From positions 25,985-89,984 of the forward strand of contig NZ_QKMR01000018.1 of the NCBI RefSeq assembly GCF_003208175.1: a stretch of DNA of 64,000 bases. Direction: 5' to 3'. Shown one piece after another: positions 1 through 9,845 of this stretch; position 1 is the stretch's first letter, and each line of letters opens with the position of its first letter. The notes beneath the pieces are model-generated. The model was not told the origin of the DNA, searched no databases, and was given only the letters and a program-made list of their open reading frames with translations. The position numbers were made by a program, and so were the translations under genes. Source of the stretch: Ruminiclostridium sufflavum DSM 19573. Lineage in GTDB: Bacteria; Bacillota; Clostridia; Acetivibrionales; DSM-1351.

Positions 1-38
1 TTTTTCTTGAAACAAAGGCCCTTTTCAAAAATTCAGCA

Positions 39-605
39 TCATATAAAAACAATACTGCATAGAATCTCAGCCATTTCTTTGGCTGATTTTTGAAGGCCGG
101 TTTTCAGCCAGTGCTGTATAATGCCGACACTGCCGTTTACGGCAAACACAAAAAAGTATTCATCGTTAATAACATCCGCCGATTTTGTATCCTTCAGTTT
201 TGCATCAGCCGGTATGCTCCTGCAATATTCATAAATCAACTTTAATAATTTCTTTTGAAAAGCGACATCACCCTGCTCGCTCATCAGCACCTGAATATGG
301 TTGCTGTTTTCCACAAAATACTCAAAGATGCTTTCAATAATTTTTTGGGCTGCATTTTTATCGGTTTCAAGTAGACGCTGGAGTCGTTCTTTAGCATAAG
401 AAAGTGTCTGGTCTTCGATAGTGCGCAGCAGCTCATATTGATCTGTAAAATGATCGTAAAAGGTTGTCCGGTTGATATCTGCGGTTTCGCATATCTCCTT
501 GATGGTTATTTTAGAAATCGGTTTTTGTTTCATAAGCTCAATTAAGCTGTCCTGCAAAACCATTCTGGTATAGCGGGTTTTTCTGTTCTGTCTCATTTCT
601 TTCAC
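39..605 (-). CDS. TetR/AcrR family transcriptional regulator
   Basis: A 188-residue protein with an N-terminal TetR helix-turn-helix (about residues 10-57, ending in the typical ..INRTTFYDHF.. recognition helix) and an all-helical C-terminal ligand/dimerisation part. The GTG at 605 is preferred because a GGTGGTGA ribosome binding site sits 4 bases upstream; the next in-frame ATG (596) is too far from it. It is divergent from an ABC exporter operon starting at 783, the usual arrangement for a repressor of a neighbouring efflux pump. The ligand is unknown. Family assignment is firm; the link to the exporter is inferred from position. Confidence 0.9.
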   Translation of the reverse strand: MKEMRQNRKTRYTRMVLQDSLIELMKQKPISKITIKEICETADINRTTFYDHFTDQYELLRTIEDQTLSYAKERLQRLLETDKNAAQKIIESIFEYFVENSNHIQVLMSEQGDVAFQKKLLKLIYEYCRSIPADAKLKDTKSADVINDEYFFVFAVNGSVGIIQHWLKTGLQKSAKEMAEILCSIVFI

Positions 606-782
606 AAAATCACCACCTTAAGGATTTGATATAATTTTGAACGGAAAACAACATATACATGCTGATTTGTTGGGCAATCTACGTTTTCAAAGCATCTGAT
701 GGTTGCTAAAACAACACAATGTCATTATACTGTTACTATGCAAAAGAGTCAAGAATAACGCTCAATCTGAAAGGTAGATAGT

Positions 783-1484
783 ATGGCTCTCATCGAATTG
801 GAAAACATTAAAAAAGAATATACTGCCGGCGATGTACGCATCAAGGCAGTTGAAAATTGCTCCTTTTCTATTAAAAAAGGTGAACTGGCAGTCATTCTTG
901 GGCCCTCCGGTGCCGGCAAAACGACGGTTCTCAATCTGCTTGGCGGGATGGACAGTCCAAGCAGCGGCAAGCTTATCGTAGACGGAAACAGCATCCATGA
1001 ATACAGCAAGAGGCAATTAGTTGAATACAGAAGAAGCAATATTGGATTTGTGTTTCAGTTTTATAATCTTGTGGAGAATCTGACTGCTCTCGAAAACGTA
1101 GAGCTTGCTTGCCAGATCTGCCCCGATTCTCTGAACCCGAAAGAGGTTTTGGAACAAGTCGGCTTGCTGGAACGAATGAACAACTTTCCCTCCCAGCTTT
1201 CGGGCGGTGAGCAGCAACGTGTTGCTATTGCCAGAGCTATCGCCAAGAATCCCAAGCTGCTCTTATGTGATGAGCCGACCGGGGCATTGGACAGCGACAC
1301 CGGAAAGAAAATAATTGCTTTGCTGCAAAAAAGCTGCAGAGAAATGGGGATGACAACCGTTCTGATTACCCATAATGCTGTCATTGCTGAAATTGCAGAT
1401 AAGGTAATAAAAATAAAAAACGGAACGGTAAAAAGTATAACGGTCAATGAGCACCCTAAATCCGTCGATGGGATTGTGTGGTGA
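783..1484 (+). CDS. ABC transporter ATP-binding protein (MacB/LolD type)
   Basis: A 233-residue nucleotide-binding subunit that powers the permease encoded immediately downstream. Visible motifs are Walker [10 protein letters not shown] (about residue 40), the signature LSGGEQQR, Walker [13 protein letters not shown] and the H-loop ITHN. The composition matches the lipoprotein/antimicrobial-peptide export class (MacB, LolD, BceA-like). The reading frame overlaps the permease frame by a few bases around 1478-1484, so the two are translationally coupled. Substrate is not evident from sequence. The upstream divergent TetR gene is the likely regulator. Confidence 0.95.
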   Translation: MALIELENIKKEYTAGDVRIKAVENCSFSIKKGELAVILGPSGAGKTTVLNLLGGMDSPSSGKLIVDGNSIHEYSKRQLVEYRRSNIGFVFQFYNLVENLTALENVELACQICPDSLNPKEVLEQVGLLERMNNFPSQLSGGEQQRVAIARAIAKNPKLLLCDEPTGALDSDTGKKIIALLQKSCREMGMTTVLITHNAVIAEIADKVIKIKNGTVKSITVNEHPKSVDGIVW

Positions 1485-1489
1485 GAACG

Positions 1490-4400
1490 ATGATTTATAA
1501 AAATGCATTGATGAAGATAAAAAAATCATTCGGACGATATATTTCACTATTAATCATCGTGCTGGTCGGTGTTGGCTTTTATGCGGGAATCCAGTCCAGC
1601 GCCCCTGATTTTATCGGTATTGCAGATAGCTATTATCACGATTACAGTCTGATGGATTTCAAAATCGTCAGTACAATGGGCTTGAGCGAGAATGATGCGG
1701 CTGCGTTAGAAGCAGTAAAAGATGTTTGTTCAGTTACAGGCAGTTATTCTCTGGACGTTCTTGAAGGAGAAAAAGCCGTTCGTGTTCACGCCATTGAAGA
1801 ATCGGTCAATAGAGTAAAGCTGACCGCGGGACGAATGCCGGAAATGGGTACTGAATGTGTAGCTGACAGCAAAAATTATCAAATCGGTGATAAGCTTAAC
1901 ATTGCCGGTGACGTTGAGGGTAAGCTGAAAAACACTGAATTTACTGTTACAGGGCTTGTCGAATCGGTACTGTATATTGGAAGCGATTACGGGAGCACAA
2001 CAGTTGGAGATGGGAAATTATCTTCTTTTATTTTTATAAGCAAGGAGAATTTTGCGCTGGACGCATATACGGAAATTTATCTCACAATGGAGGGCGGGAA
2101 AGATTATACCGCTTATAGCGAAGGCTATGAAGCTCTGTCAAGGGAGCTGAATGACGAGCTTATAAAAATCAAGCCGGACAGGGAAAATGCGCGGTATGCA
2201 GAAATTTACAGCGAGGCAAATGAAAAAATCTCAAGCAATGAAATGAAGTTAATGGATGAAAAAGCCGATAGCGAAAAAAAGCTCACCGATGCCAAAATAA
2301 AATTGGATGATAACGCAAAAAAGCTGAAAGACGGTAAGGAGGAGCTCCTTAAAAACGAAACTGAGCTGAATGATACAGTGAGAGAAAAGACCGCTGAATT
2401 TGAGAAGGCAAAAGTCAAGATATCCGATGGCTGGAAGGAAATTGATACGGCGCTGAGCCAAAGCGGGCTAAAAAAGGTGGAACTTTCCTCCAAGGTAAGC
2501 GGGCTGAAGCAGGCAATCGAAGGAATGAAAGCTCAGCTTGCCGAATTGCCTGCCGACAGTCAGCAATACGCACAGCTTTCCGCCATGCTTACAGAGTATT
2601 CCGCTCAATATAAGGGACTTGTAAAGCTTAAAGAATCAGTTGATGCATTAACTGACCAAGAAACGCAATTAAAGGAAGGAATTGAAACCTTTCACGCTGA
2701 AATAGCCAAAGCCAGAGCTGAAATTGCAAAGGGCAGAAAGGAGCTTGCAAATAACGAGAAGAAACTGAAGGTCGGATATGACGAATATCATGAGAATTTA
2801 GAAAAATTTAATACTGAGATAGGGGATGCAGAGAAGAAGCTTGCTGATGCGAAAACAGACCTTTCCGGGATGGAACACCCGAAATGGATTATTTTTGACA
2901 GGGAGGCGGCTGTAGGATACAAAGAACTGTATACGGATATAGAGGTTGTGTCCTCAATTGCCGCTGTATTTCCAATCTTTTTTATTGCCATTGCTGCACT
3001 GATGACATCCAATACAATGGCCCGTATGATTGCCGAGGAACGCAGTGAGCTTGGTGCTCTTGCCTCTCTCGGATATAAAAATAAAAAAATAATCAGCACG
3101 TATCTTTTATATGTACTGTCGGCTACGGCACTTGGCGCAGTCATAGGATTTTTGCTTGGATGCACTGTATTTCCGCCGCTTATTTTCTTAAACTTTAATT
3201 ATATTTTGCCGCCCCTTGTTGTTGGATATAATCTGATTACGCTGGCCGGCATTATGGCGGTAGCGCTGGCTCTGATGTCTGCAGTTACGGTAATTGCCTG
3301 CAATAGAGAGCTCAGTCAAAAACCAGCCGTCCTGATGCGCCCATTACCTCCAAAACACGGGCAGAAAATTCTGCTTGAACGGATCGGGATTGTATGGAAC
3401 CGTCTTTCTTTTACATGGAAGGTAACCATGCGCAATATGTTTCGGTATAAGAAAAGAGCATTAATGACGATTGTGGGTGTAGCCGGATGTACATCGCTTA
3501 TGCTTGTGGGATTTGGATTGAGGGACAGTATGGACGGCTTTGTCGATAGACAGTATGGAGATATTTTAACTTATAATGATATGATTGTGCTGAAGGATGA
3601 AGTGTCGGGCTTAAGCGGAGATTTGAAGGAGCTTTTTACAAAGGAGCAAATTAAAAAGCCTCTTTTACTGCGTCAGAGTGCGATGAAGTGTGAACAAAAG
3701 GATACTTCACTGAAAGCTTATCTGATTGTGCCTGAAAATACCAGTGCCACATTTCTAGCTTACTATCGCTTAACAAGCAAGTCCACAGGTGAGCCAATTT
3801 CACCTGACAGCGACGGTGTAATTATTACGGAGAAGATTGCCCAAGTGTTTAAAATCGGCAAGGGCGATTCACTAATGGTAAAGGATACCGACAACAACGC
3901 ATACAGCTTGACAGTATCCGAAGTGGCAGAAAATTATATCACCAATTATATTTATATGGACAGTGCCATGTATAGCAGAATATTTGGAAAACCTGCGATG
4001 TTCAATGCGGTCGTTTCCGATTTTTCAGGTGATGAAAAAACTCTTTCAAAGAACCTGATAGACAGTGCTTTGGTGCTTAATACTACCTTCACCGGCGATA
4101 TTATCCAAAAGGCTCTGGACGGAAACGCAAAACTAAACAGCATTATTATTTTGCTGGTTGTGGTTGCATCCCTTTTGGCCATTATTGTGCTTTATAATTT
4201 AACCTCCATCAATATCAGCGAGCGAAAGCGGGAAATTGCAACCTTAAAAGTTCTAGGCTTCCGGGACAGTGAAACAAATGCCTATATATACCGGGAAGCT
4301 GTGATTCTAACGCTGGTAAGCATTGCCATCGGTATTGCTTTAGGCATTGCTTTACATGGCTTCGTTATTGATGTTCTCGAAGGAACTACGCGGGTGCTGC

Positions 4401-4534
4401 TCAGGAAAATCGGATGGTTTAGCTTCCTTGCTTCAGCCGCCTTGACAATGGTATTTTCTCTGGTCATGCAGGTGATTACCTATTTTAAGCTAAAGACGGT
4501 TGATATGGTTGAATCATTAAAATCCGTGGAATAA
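1490..4534 (+). CDS. FtsX-family ABC transporter permease with long coiled-coil insert
   Basis: About 1014 residues and partner of the ATPase upstream. One N-terminal membrane segment (about 14-36) precedes an extracytoplasmic region. A Lys/Glu-rich coiled coil runs from about residue 240 to 460 (repeated KKLxDGKEEL-like heptads). A first FtsX membrane block (about 480-620) follows, then a second extracytoplasmic domain and a C-terminal three-helix FtsX block ending [11 protein letters not shown]. The frame is open from a GTG at 1478; the ATG at 1490 is also usable and I chose it. The coiled coil suggests a periplasm-like stalk or mechanotransmission role as in MacB-type machines. An intrinsic terminator follows at 4551. 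Confidence 0.9.
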   Translation: MIYKNALMKIKKSFGRYISLLIIVLVGVGFYAGIQSSAPDFIGIADSYYHDYSLMDFKIVSTMGLSENDAAALEAVKDVCSVTGSYSLDVLEGEKAVRVHAIEESVNRVKLTAGRMPEMGTECVADSKNYQIGDKLNIAGDVEGKLKNTEFTVTGLVESVLYIGSDYGSTTVGDGKLSSFIFISKENFALDAYTEIYLTMEGGKDYTAYSEGYEALSRELNDELIKIKPDRENARYAEIYSEANEKISSNEMKLMDEKADSEKKLTDAKIKLDDNAKKLKDGKEELLKNETELNDTVREKTAEFEKAKVKISDGWKEIDTALSQSGLKKVELSSKVSGLKQAIEGMKAQLAELPADSQQYAQLSAMLTEYSAQYKGLVKLKESVDALTDQETQLKEGIETFHAEIAKARAEIAKGRKELANNEKKLKVGYDEYHENLEKFNTEIGDAEKKLADAKTDLSGMEHPKWIIFDREAAVGYKELYTDIEVVSSIAAVFPIFFIAIAALMTSNTMARMIAEERSELGALASLGYKNKKIISTYLLYVLSATALGAVIGFLLGCTVFPPLIFLNFNYILPPLVVGYNLITLAGIMAVALALMSAVTVIACNRELSQKPAVLMRPLPPKHGQKILLERIGIVWNRLSFTWKVTMRNMFRYKKRALMTIVGVAGCTSLMLVGFGLRDSMDGFVDRQYGDILTYNDMIVLKDEVSGLSGDLKELFTKEQIKKPLLLRQSAMKCEQKDTSLKAYLIVPENTSATFLAYYRLTSKSTGEPISPDSDGVIITEKIAQVFKIGKGDSLMVKDTDNNAYSLTVSEVAENYITNYIYMDSAMYSRIFGKPAMFNAVVSDFSGDEKTLSKNLIDSALVLNTTFTGDIIQKALDGNAKLNSIIILLVVVASLLAIIVLYNLTSINISERKREIATLKVLGFRDSETNAYIYREAVILTLVSIAIGIALGIALHGFVIDVLEGTTRVLLRKIGWFSFLASAALTMVFSLVMQVITYFKLKTVDMVESLKSVE

Positions 4535-4550
4535 AGCTTAATACAATAAA

Positions 4551-4587
4551 ATGCAGTCAATGAAACTATCGCTGACTGCATTTTTAT
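4551..4587 (+). terminator. Intrinsic terminator after the ABC operon
   Basis: Nine-base perfect stem ATGCAGTCA / TGACTGCAT around a 13-base loop, followed by TTTTTAT. It lies 16 bases after the permease stop and before the convergent antiporter gene. Confidence 0.85.
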
Positions 4588-4660
4588 AGGTGTAAATGAC
4601 GAGCCTGCTGCAATTTGTTAGTCCTAATTGGCAGAGAAGTCAATCTTAAAGAGAGCAATA

Positions 4661-5854
4661 TCAGTTTGCACTGTCTAATTTTGAAGAATGCTTAGAGCTG
4701 AATGCCATTTTAAGCAATGCAGGAGTTATGATGGTTGTCAGTATTACTACAATTAAAGTCGGAATATATATTTCCTCGGAGATGATACGATTTTGCATTC
4801 CTATATTTGCAGTAATAATTGCAACCTCACCTCGTGATATCATTCCGACACCAATTTGCAAGGATTCGGATTTACTTAATTTAAAAAGCCTTGCAGCACC
4901 GCCGCAGCCGATTAATTTTCCAATAACCGCTATAGCGAACATAACCAGAGTGATTATAAGAACCTTTAAATTAAAGCTTTTTATATCCGCCGAAATACCC
5001 ACGCTTGCAAAGAATATCAAGGATAAAAAGCCTGAGGATATGGCTTTTATATTTTTTGTAATATATTCTCTGTGTATAAATTGTGATAGTGCCAAGCCAC
5101 AAAGATATGCCCCTGTTATTGCTGCAATACCAAGGAACTCGGATACAAATGCCAGAAGCAAGGCCAATGCTATGCAGAAGGTAAGTAAGTCTCTCTTGTG
5201 ACTGCCACTGATAACTCCTTTGTTTATAAATTTTGGAACTACTGCAATCATTAATACTGCAATGACACAGAATATAATTATTTTAACAAAGGTAAAAAGC
5301 AGGCTTGTAACAGCCTGTGCACCGGAAGCACCGCTTTCAAGAGCCTTTGACATTGCCAGAACTACAGATATAAGTATCAGGCCAAGGACATCATCTATTA
5401 CCGCTGCTCCGAGAATATTTACTCCCGCCCTTGTATTAAGCTTACCCAATTCAGTAAGAGTTTCAACAGAAATACTTACACTTGTGGCTGTGAGTATTAC
5501 TCCTACAAAAAGGTTTTCCCAGAAATCAGTGAAAAACAGATATGCGGCTGCAGTACCTAGAACCAAGGGCAGCAGAATTCCAACTACTGCAATTGCGAAA
5601 GAGGTTTTGCCTGCCTTTTTTAATTCGTCAAGATTAGTTTCCAGACCTGCGAGGAACATAAGCAATATGACTCCCAGATCAGATAAAAGCTTTATGCTTT
5701 CAGTATGCTGTACAAGCTTGAGCACGGCAGGACCGATTATAACACCGGCAATAAGTGCGCCAAGAACTTCAGGCATCTTGAATTTTCGGCTAATCAAGCC
5801 ACCGATTTTTGTAAATATTAAAATAATTGCGATATCAATCAAAATTTTTTCCAT
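4661..5854 (-). CDS. Monovalent cation:proton antiporter (CPA2/Kef-type)
   Basis: A 397-residue integral membrane protein with about 12 hydrophobic segments and the sodium/hydrogen exchanger fold. It contains the Kef/CPA2-like segments LGVILLMFLAGLETNLDELKK and GAAVIDDVLGLILISVV; the acidic pair DD in the latter is the expected ion-binding site. There is no C-terminal TrkA-N/RCK domain, so this is the short form. It is monocistronic, convergent with the ABC operon. The likely role is exchange of Na+ or K+ for protons across the cytoplasmic membrane; ion preference cannot be read from sequence. Confidence 0.9.
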   Translation of the reverse strand: MEKILIDIAIILIFTKIGGLISRKFKMPEVLGALIAGVIIGPAVLKLVQHTESIKLLSDLGVILLMFLAGLETNLDELKKAGKTSFAIAVVGILLPLVLGTAAAYLFFTDFWENLFVGVILTATSVSISVETLTELGKLNTRAGVNILGAAVIDDVLGLILISVVLAMSKALESGASGAQAVTSLLFTFVKIIIFCVIAVLMIAVVPKFINKGVISGSHKRDLLTFCIALALLLAFVSEFLGIAAITGAYLCGLALSQFIHREYITKNIKAISSGFLSLIFFASVGISADIKSFNLKVLIITLVMFAIAVIGKLIGCGGAARLFKLSKSESLQIGVGMISRGEVAIITANIGMQNRIISEEIYIPTLIVVILTTIITPALLKMAFSSKHSSKLDSAN

Positions 5855-6207
5855 GGTAAATTAATAGATTTTCCTTTCGTTGTGGTAGATTAAAGATATT
5901 GTAAGGCTTCTGTGCAAATTCTGCAAAATGCAGAGGTATAAGGGTGCTTCCGAAAAAACCTTCAATTGGCAAGCATAAGCATATATACTTCCAACTGGAA
6001 GATAACGAAAAAAATTCACATAATGATAATAACATTTTTAAGGTTCTAATTCAATATAATATGCAGAATGCTGCAAGAGTTAAAAACCTTTTAGAGAAAA
6101 ATATTCAGACAATAATTATGGGGTGCTATAAATAAGAAACATATATTATATGAGTCTATTATTATAACAACCCCGTAATATTATTTATGAAGCTTCAGTC
6201 TGGCAGG
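5855..6207. other. Intergenic stretch, no supported gene
   Basis: About 350 bases between the antiporter start and the 3' end of the asnB remnant. Only short open frames without family resemblance or convincing ribosome binding sites are present. No clear terminator for the asnB fragment is visible. Confidence 0.5.
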
Positions 6208-6633
6208 CTAAACAATTTTCACATTATACTCTCTGAACCAGTAATCCAGCTGTATCAGCCATGCAATAAGCTGAGGCCTTCCCATCAGTTGTCCATACCA
6301 GGTGATATTACTGCTGGATTGCAGAATCGCAAGGGTATCAGTATGAATGATATCCTTTAATATTGAGCTTGGGTTTGACATTGTTTCATGAAGCATATTA
6401 TTGACTATTGACTCATAAACAGGATTATGAGTTTTGGGATAAGGACTTTTCTTCCTGTGAAGAATTTTATCAGGTAAATATTGACTCATGGCTTCTCTTA
6501 GCAGTGCCTTTTCGACACGGCCCTTGAATTTAATTTTCCATGGAACATTAAATACATATTCAAGAATCCGATGGTCAGAAAATGGAACTCTGACTTCAAG
6601 TCCGCTTGCCATAGACATCCTGTCTTTACGTTC
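6208..6633 (-). pseudogene. asnB: asnB, 3' (C-terminal) fragment of asparagine synthetase
   Basis: Encodes about 140 residues matching the C-terminal end of glutamine-hydrolysing asparagine synthetase: KDRMSMASGLEVRVPF, then a LLREAMSQYLPDKILHRKKSPYPKT segment typical of AsnB/AsnO proteins, ending in LIQLDYWFREY. The rest of the gene lies 12.1 kb away at 18771-20230 on the same strand. Joining the two at a shared CGTTC (6629-6633 and 18771-18775) restores LLERKDRMSMASG in frame with no base lost. The fragment has no plausible start signal of its own beyond an internal ATG at 6618. I infer it is silent unless the intervening element is excised. Confidence 0.92.
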
Positions 6634-6657
6634 GCTGAGAGAAACAAAAGAAAAATC
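6613..6657. repeat. Left attachment junction (attL) with core CGTTC
   Basis: The left half (to 6633) is asnB sequence. From 6634 the sequence belongs to the element and includes the arm ACAAAAGAAAAATC at 6644-6657, the inverted partner of the arm at 18751-18763. The core CGTTC is 6629-6633. Confidence 0.8.
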
Positions 6658-6987
6658 GTCAGAACTGTAGCCAATACTGTTTTATAAGGATGGCTGAAGA
6701 GTGGCCGTTTTTTAGGTGAATTAAAAATATATTTTTTGTAAACCGATAAAATTCCAATAAGGGCTGGAAAACATATTCCAGAGTTTTATTTCGGAATATC
6801 AGACTGAATTTCTATAATAGGCCGATTTCACTTTGATATCAGCATTTTTTCCTACAGTAAACTTTATAAAAAAAGAGTTTGAAATTTAAAGTTCATGTTG
6901 CATTTTGTCGAATTTTAAATTATAATAATGCTAATGCTAAAAAATAGACGATATTATAAGTGATTTATTAAGAGAGGAGGAAAGGTT
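6658..6987. other. Non-coding left end of the element
   Basis: About 330 AT-rich bases with no supported gene. The only clear signal is the strong GGAGG ribosome binding site at 6976-6980 serving the small gene that follows. Confidence 0.4.
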
Positions 6988-7185
6988 TTGAAATTCTATA
7001 CTATACCTAAATGGACTAAATACATAGCACAAGATAGTAACGGCAACTGGTGGGCATATGATGAAAAACCGAAATACGATTTACGGCTTGACTGGTCAGC
7101 CAGCGGGAATTGTCAGCAGATATTTCCAGTAGTTGCTTCCACATTATCACAATATAAAGGTATATATCAATATCTAGATGCATAG
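6988..7185 (+). CDS. Small hypothetical protein (65 aa)
   Basis: Encodes a 65-residue soluble peptide rich in Trp, Tyr and Gln with no membrane segment. The TTG start is supported by GAGAGGAGGAAAGG directly upstream with seven bases between GGAGG and the start. I do not recognise a family. It is the first gene from the left end of the asnB-inserted element. No partner gene is adjacent: the next gene begins 420 bases away. Coding status rests on the ribosome binding site alone. Confidence 0.55.
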   Translation: MKFYTIPKWTKYIAQDSNGNWWAYDEKPKYDLRLDWSASGNCQQIFPVVASTLSQYKGIYQYLDA

Positions 7186-7487
7186 AATTAATATTTTTAT
7201 TTAAGAAAATTAGATGCAAATTATTTAATATAAATCATATAGTAAGCTTATTAAAATTGGAAAGTTAGATTCCATACTTGTGAAACAATAGGTGGAATTT
7301 AATTTTTCAATCAACATTTTCCTTTCAAAGGTAATTCTTTTTCCCCAGATATTCTCTGAGTGTATGCTTTCATGGTTATAGATGAATCTGCCGTATCCGG
7401 AATAAATAATAAATTCATTAAAAGGACAAAATTAGCTTGACTAAATATTATTACATATATAGTATTAAATGTAATAATATTACTGAG

Positions 7488-7560
7488 GCTGATTGCGGTT
7501 CAAGCCTATGGACGATTTTATATCGTTTTTTTCAGCCGATAGTAATTTACTTTTGGCAAT
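7488..7560 (+). repeat. Extragenic palindromic repeat, copy 1
   Basis: Member of the dispersed family described in the findings: GATTGCGGTTCAAGCCT at the left, an internal GACGAT..ATATCGT dyad, and AGCCGATAGTAATTTACTTT at the right. It lies inside the integrated element. Confidence 0.7.
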
Positions 7561-7605
7561 TGAATTTATAGAGAATATGAAAAGGGTTGGAAAGGAGTGT
7601 TTTAA

Positions 7606-7884
7606 ATGCTTGAAGTAACGCTTGTTCTATGTACGGCAATTTTTTTCTTGTCTTTGTTTTTACTTGTGGCTGCATTGCTTAAATGGAAAAAAGCAAGATT
7701 ATTTTTGGGATTGCTAATATTTGTATTTTCTGTTATTGCAATGATACTGTTTGTTAATGTTCAAAGAATTAATGGTAATCCGGATTCGGGAAAGGAATTT
7801 ATGCAGCTTTATTTTCCTTTATTGGTTTTTGCTATGTTTATGGCAATAGGAGCTGTATCCTCAATCAGAGCTTTGAAAAAATGA
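7606..7884 (+). CDS. Small two- to three-helix membrane protein
   Basis: A 92-residue protein with strongly hydrophobic segments at about residues 4-24, 31-50 and 65-87, separated by short basic loops. The ATG is preceded by GGAAAGGAG, a good ribosome binding site. No conserved domain is recognisable. It lies in the left cargo region of the integrative element between two unrelated small genes. Function unknown; a phage- or element-type small membrane protein is one possibility. Confidence 0.6.
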   Translation: MLEVTLVLCTAIFFLSLFLLVAALLKWKKARLFLGLLIFVFSVIAMILFVNVQRINGNPDSGKEFMQLYFPLLVFAMFMAIGAVSSIRALKK

Positions 7885-8104
7885 TAAGCCGGTTCTGTAA
7901 TATCTGGGCATGGCTTTCAGAATTAATATATATTCAAATAATATGCTATAATGTTAAGATATGTTGAGCTGTAATGGATTTAGAGGTATAATAGGTTGTA
8001 TGAATTTAAACAGTATGCAATTGAGAACTTACACTTTCACATAAAAGTGTTGATTATAAGATATCTGTTTTAACCTATTAAAGCTAAAGAGAGGATTGAA
8101 CTGT

Positions 8105-8611
8105 GTGGAGGATGCTCAGAAGGAAGCGTTTAAATACCAATTAGACATATTAAAAAATGAAATCAATTCAACCAATGATGTTATTAACCAGATAAATACA
8201 ATTACTCAGTCAATAAAAAACTGGGCTATTACTGTTTGGACAGGGAGTATAGCATTAATCTTGATTAAAAGCCAATATGATTTGAAGAAATTTGTTATTT
8301 TTACTTGCGTAATTCCATTGCTGTTTTGGGTTGTTGACGGAATGTGGAGAAGACATCAAAGTAGAATGATTTATAGAATAACTCTTATTTCTAAATTTTT
8401 AAACAGCGAAGATTTTAAAGAATCGTTTCAAAAGAGTAAATTAATAAATTTCAAGTTACTTGATATGAGAGCAAGAAATAGCGAGCATGAAAAGGAATAC
8501 AAGAAGGCTACAGATATCCGGAGAATTCTAATGTTTAATACAATAAAATATTTCTATGGCGGATTGGCTTTTGTAAGCATTATATTAGGTGTGTATTTTA
8601 TAATAAATTAA
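8105..8611 (+). CDS. Membrane protein with N-terminal coiled coil
   Basis: About 168 residues. An amphipathic N-terminal helix (DAQKEAFKYQLDILKNEI..) is followed by two close membrane segments (about 45-85), a soluble helical stretch and a final membrane segment at the C-terminus. A TTG at 8096 lies almost on the AGAGAGG ribosome binding site; the GTG at 8105 is better spaced (10 bases) and is preferred. The layout, with paired helices and a cytosolic helical domain, recalls small membrane effectors of the SLATT kind, but I see no decisive motif and make no functional call. It is cargo of the integrated element. Confidence 0.6.
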   Translation: MEDAQKEAFKYQLDILKNEINSTNDVINQINTITQSIKNWAITVWTGSIALILIKSQYDLKKFVIFTCVIPLLFWVVDGMWRRHQSRMIYRITLISKFLNSEDFKESFQKSKLINFKLLDMRARNSEHEKEYKKATDIRRILMFNTIKYFYGGLAFVSIILGVYFIIN

Positions 8612-8640
8612 CCTCTTGTTCTGATTAAAATATTAAATCC

Positions 8641-8751
8641 CGGTCCAAGCTGCGTTCAAAATCAGCTTAAAAGCTTAGTTCGGCTAAAGAGACGAAATAA
8701 ATATCGTCTCTAAGGCTTTGACCGTAAATTGACTTTAGTAAAATACCGCAA
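8641..8751 (-). repeat. Extragenic palindromic repeat, copy 2 (inverted)
   Basis: On the minus strand it reads ACTAAAGTCAATTTACGGTC.., then a GAGACGAT/ATCGTCTC dyad, TTTAGCCGAA, and GATTTTGAACGCAG. The same order of blocks occurs at 30714-30833. It occupies the gap between two cargo genes. Confidence 0.7.
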
Positions 8752-8823
8752 GTAAAATCAAGCGGTCATCTATCTTTTTTCTTATAATAAATATAGGGTG
8801 GTTAGGACGGGGTGAACAGATGA

Positions 8824-9789
8824 ATGTACGAATGGCAGAAGCAAATTCAAATAATCGTTGATGAAATAGACAAATGTATTAAAAATTATAGGGATGAGGC
8901 TTTAACGCTGTGCTTTCTTTCTTGCAGGCTGTGCTATTCCGAATTTTATACAACGAGAAAATTCAAAGAAATATCGGGAATGCAATTTAGGGATTATCTG
9001 CGTCATAGGAAATTAGCCTTTGCACTGAAAGAGGTACGTGATAGTGAGAAAAGCCTTTTGGACATTGCTTTTGATTATGGCTTTTCATCACATGAAGCCT
9101 TTACCCGAGCTTTCAAGGGAACATATGGCGTAACGCCAAGTGAATACAGAAAAAAGCCTAGGCCTGTTGTTCTTCGTACAAAAATAAACCCTTTCGACCG
9201 CTACTTTTTTGGATTTGGAGAGATTGGTATGATAAAATCTGCAGACGATGTTAAAATTTATTTTGTAACCATTCCGGCACACAAATTTTTGCACATTAAA
9301 AACTATGAGAGTAATGGGTATTGGGACTTTTGGCAGAAGCAAAGCCTTATTCCGGGGCAGGACTGCGAAACCATCTGCGGTTTGCTGGATAGTATCAAGG
9401 GTAAATTGGATGACGATGGCGGGAGCGAAGTTAACAGCGGCAGCGGTCAGATTATGGCGTACATCAATGACCCTGAGGGCAGGCTTTGCGATTGGGGTGT
9501 TCTGCGTACAGAGTGTTATGGTGTACGTCTTCCCGTTGATTATCAGGGCGAAGTACCGCCGCAAATGCTTATGATTGATATCCCCGAAGCCGAGTATATT
9601 GTCTTTGAGCATGGACCGTTTGATTATGAGCAGGAAAATCGCAGTGTGGAGGATAAGATAGAAACGGCTATGTCAACTTTTGATTTTTCAGGAACAGGGT
9701 ATAGCTTTGATACCTCCCCCGGCAGAATCATTTATATGTATCATGATCCGAAACGGTTTTTCAAATATATCAGACCGGTGCGTAATTAA
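8824..9789 (+). CDS. AraC-family regulator with GyrI-like effector domain
   Basis: A 321-residue protein. An N-terminal pair of AraC helix-turn-helix motifs (about residues 10-112, including SLLDIAFDYGFSSHEAFTRAFK and GVTPSEYRK) is joined to a C-terminal GyrI-like/effector-binding domain (about 145-320, ending in HDPKRFFKYIRPVRN). Proteins of this layout (Rob/SoxS-with-GyrI and many clostridial homologues) sense small hydrophobic molecules and activate detoxification genes. The gene sits directly upstream of a ClbS/DfsB-like gene (about 55 bases between stop and the chosen start), which is its likely target or partner. The local base composition is richer in GC than the flanking genes. Confidence 0.9.
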   Translation: MYEWQKQIQIIVDEIDKCIKNYRDEALTLCFLSCRLCYSEFYTTRKFKEISGMQFRDYLRHRKLAFALKEVRDSEKSLLDIAFDYGFSSHEAFTRAFKGTYGVTPSEYRKKPRPVVLRTKINPFDRYFFGFGEIGMIKSADDVKIYFVTIPAHKFLHIKNYESNGYWDFWQKQSLIPGQDCETICGLLDSIKGKLDDDGGSEVNSGSGQIMAYINDPEGRLCDWGVLRTECYGVRLPVDYQGEVPPQMLMIDIPEAEYIVFEHGPFDYEQENRSVEDKIETAMSTFDFSGTGYSFDTSPGRIIYMYHDPKRFFKYIRPVRN

Positions 9790-9845
9790 ATTGGTTTGGC
9801 ATGGTTTCTGGTTACGTTAGACAGAGAATGAACAGGAGGGATACC

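Noticed and set aside
2206..2493. Long antisense open frames over the permease coiled coil
   Set aside because: They arise from the biased Lys/Glu codon use of the coiled coil and lack start signals.
5944..6135. 63-residue open frame on the plus strand between the antiporter and asnB
   Set aside because: No ribosome binding site, no family resemblance, odd composition, and it lies in a gene-poor AT-rich gap.
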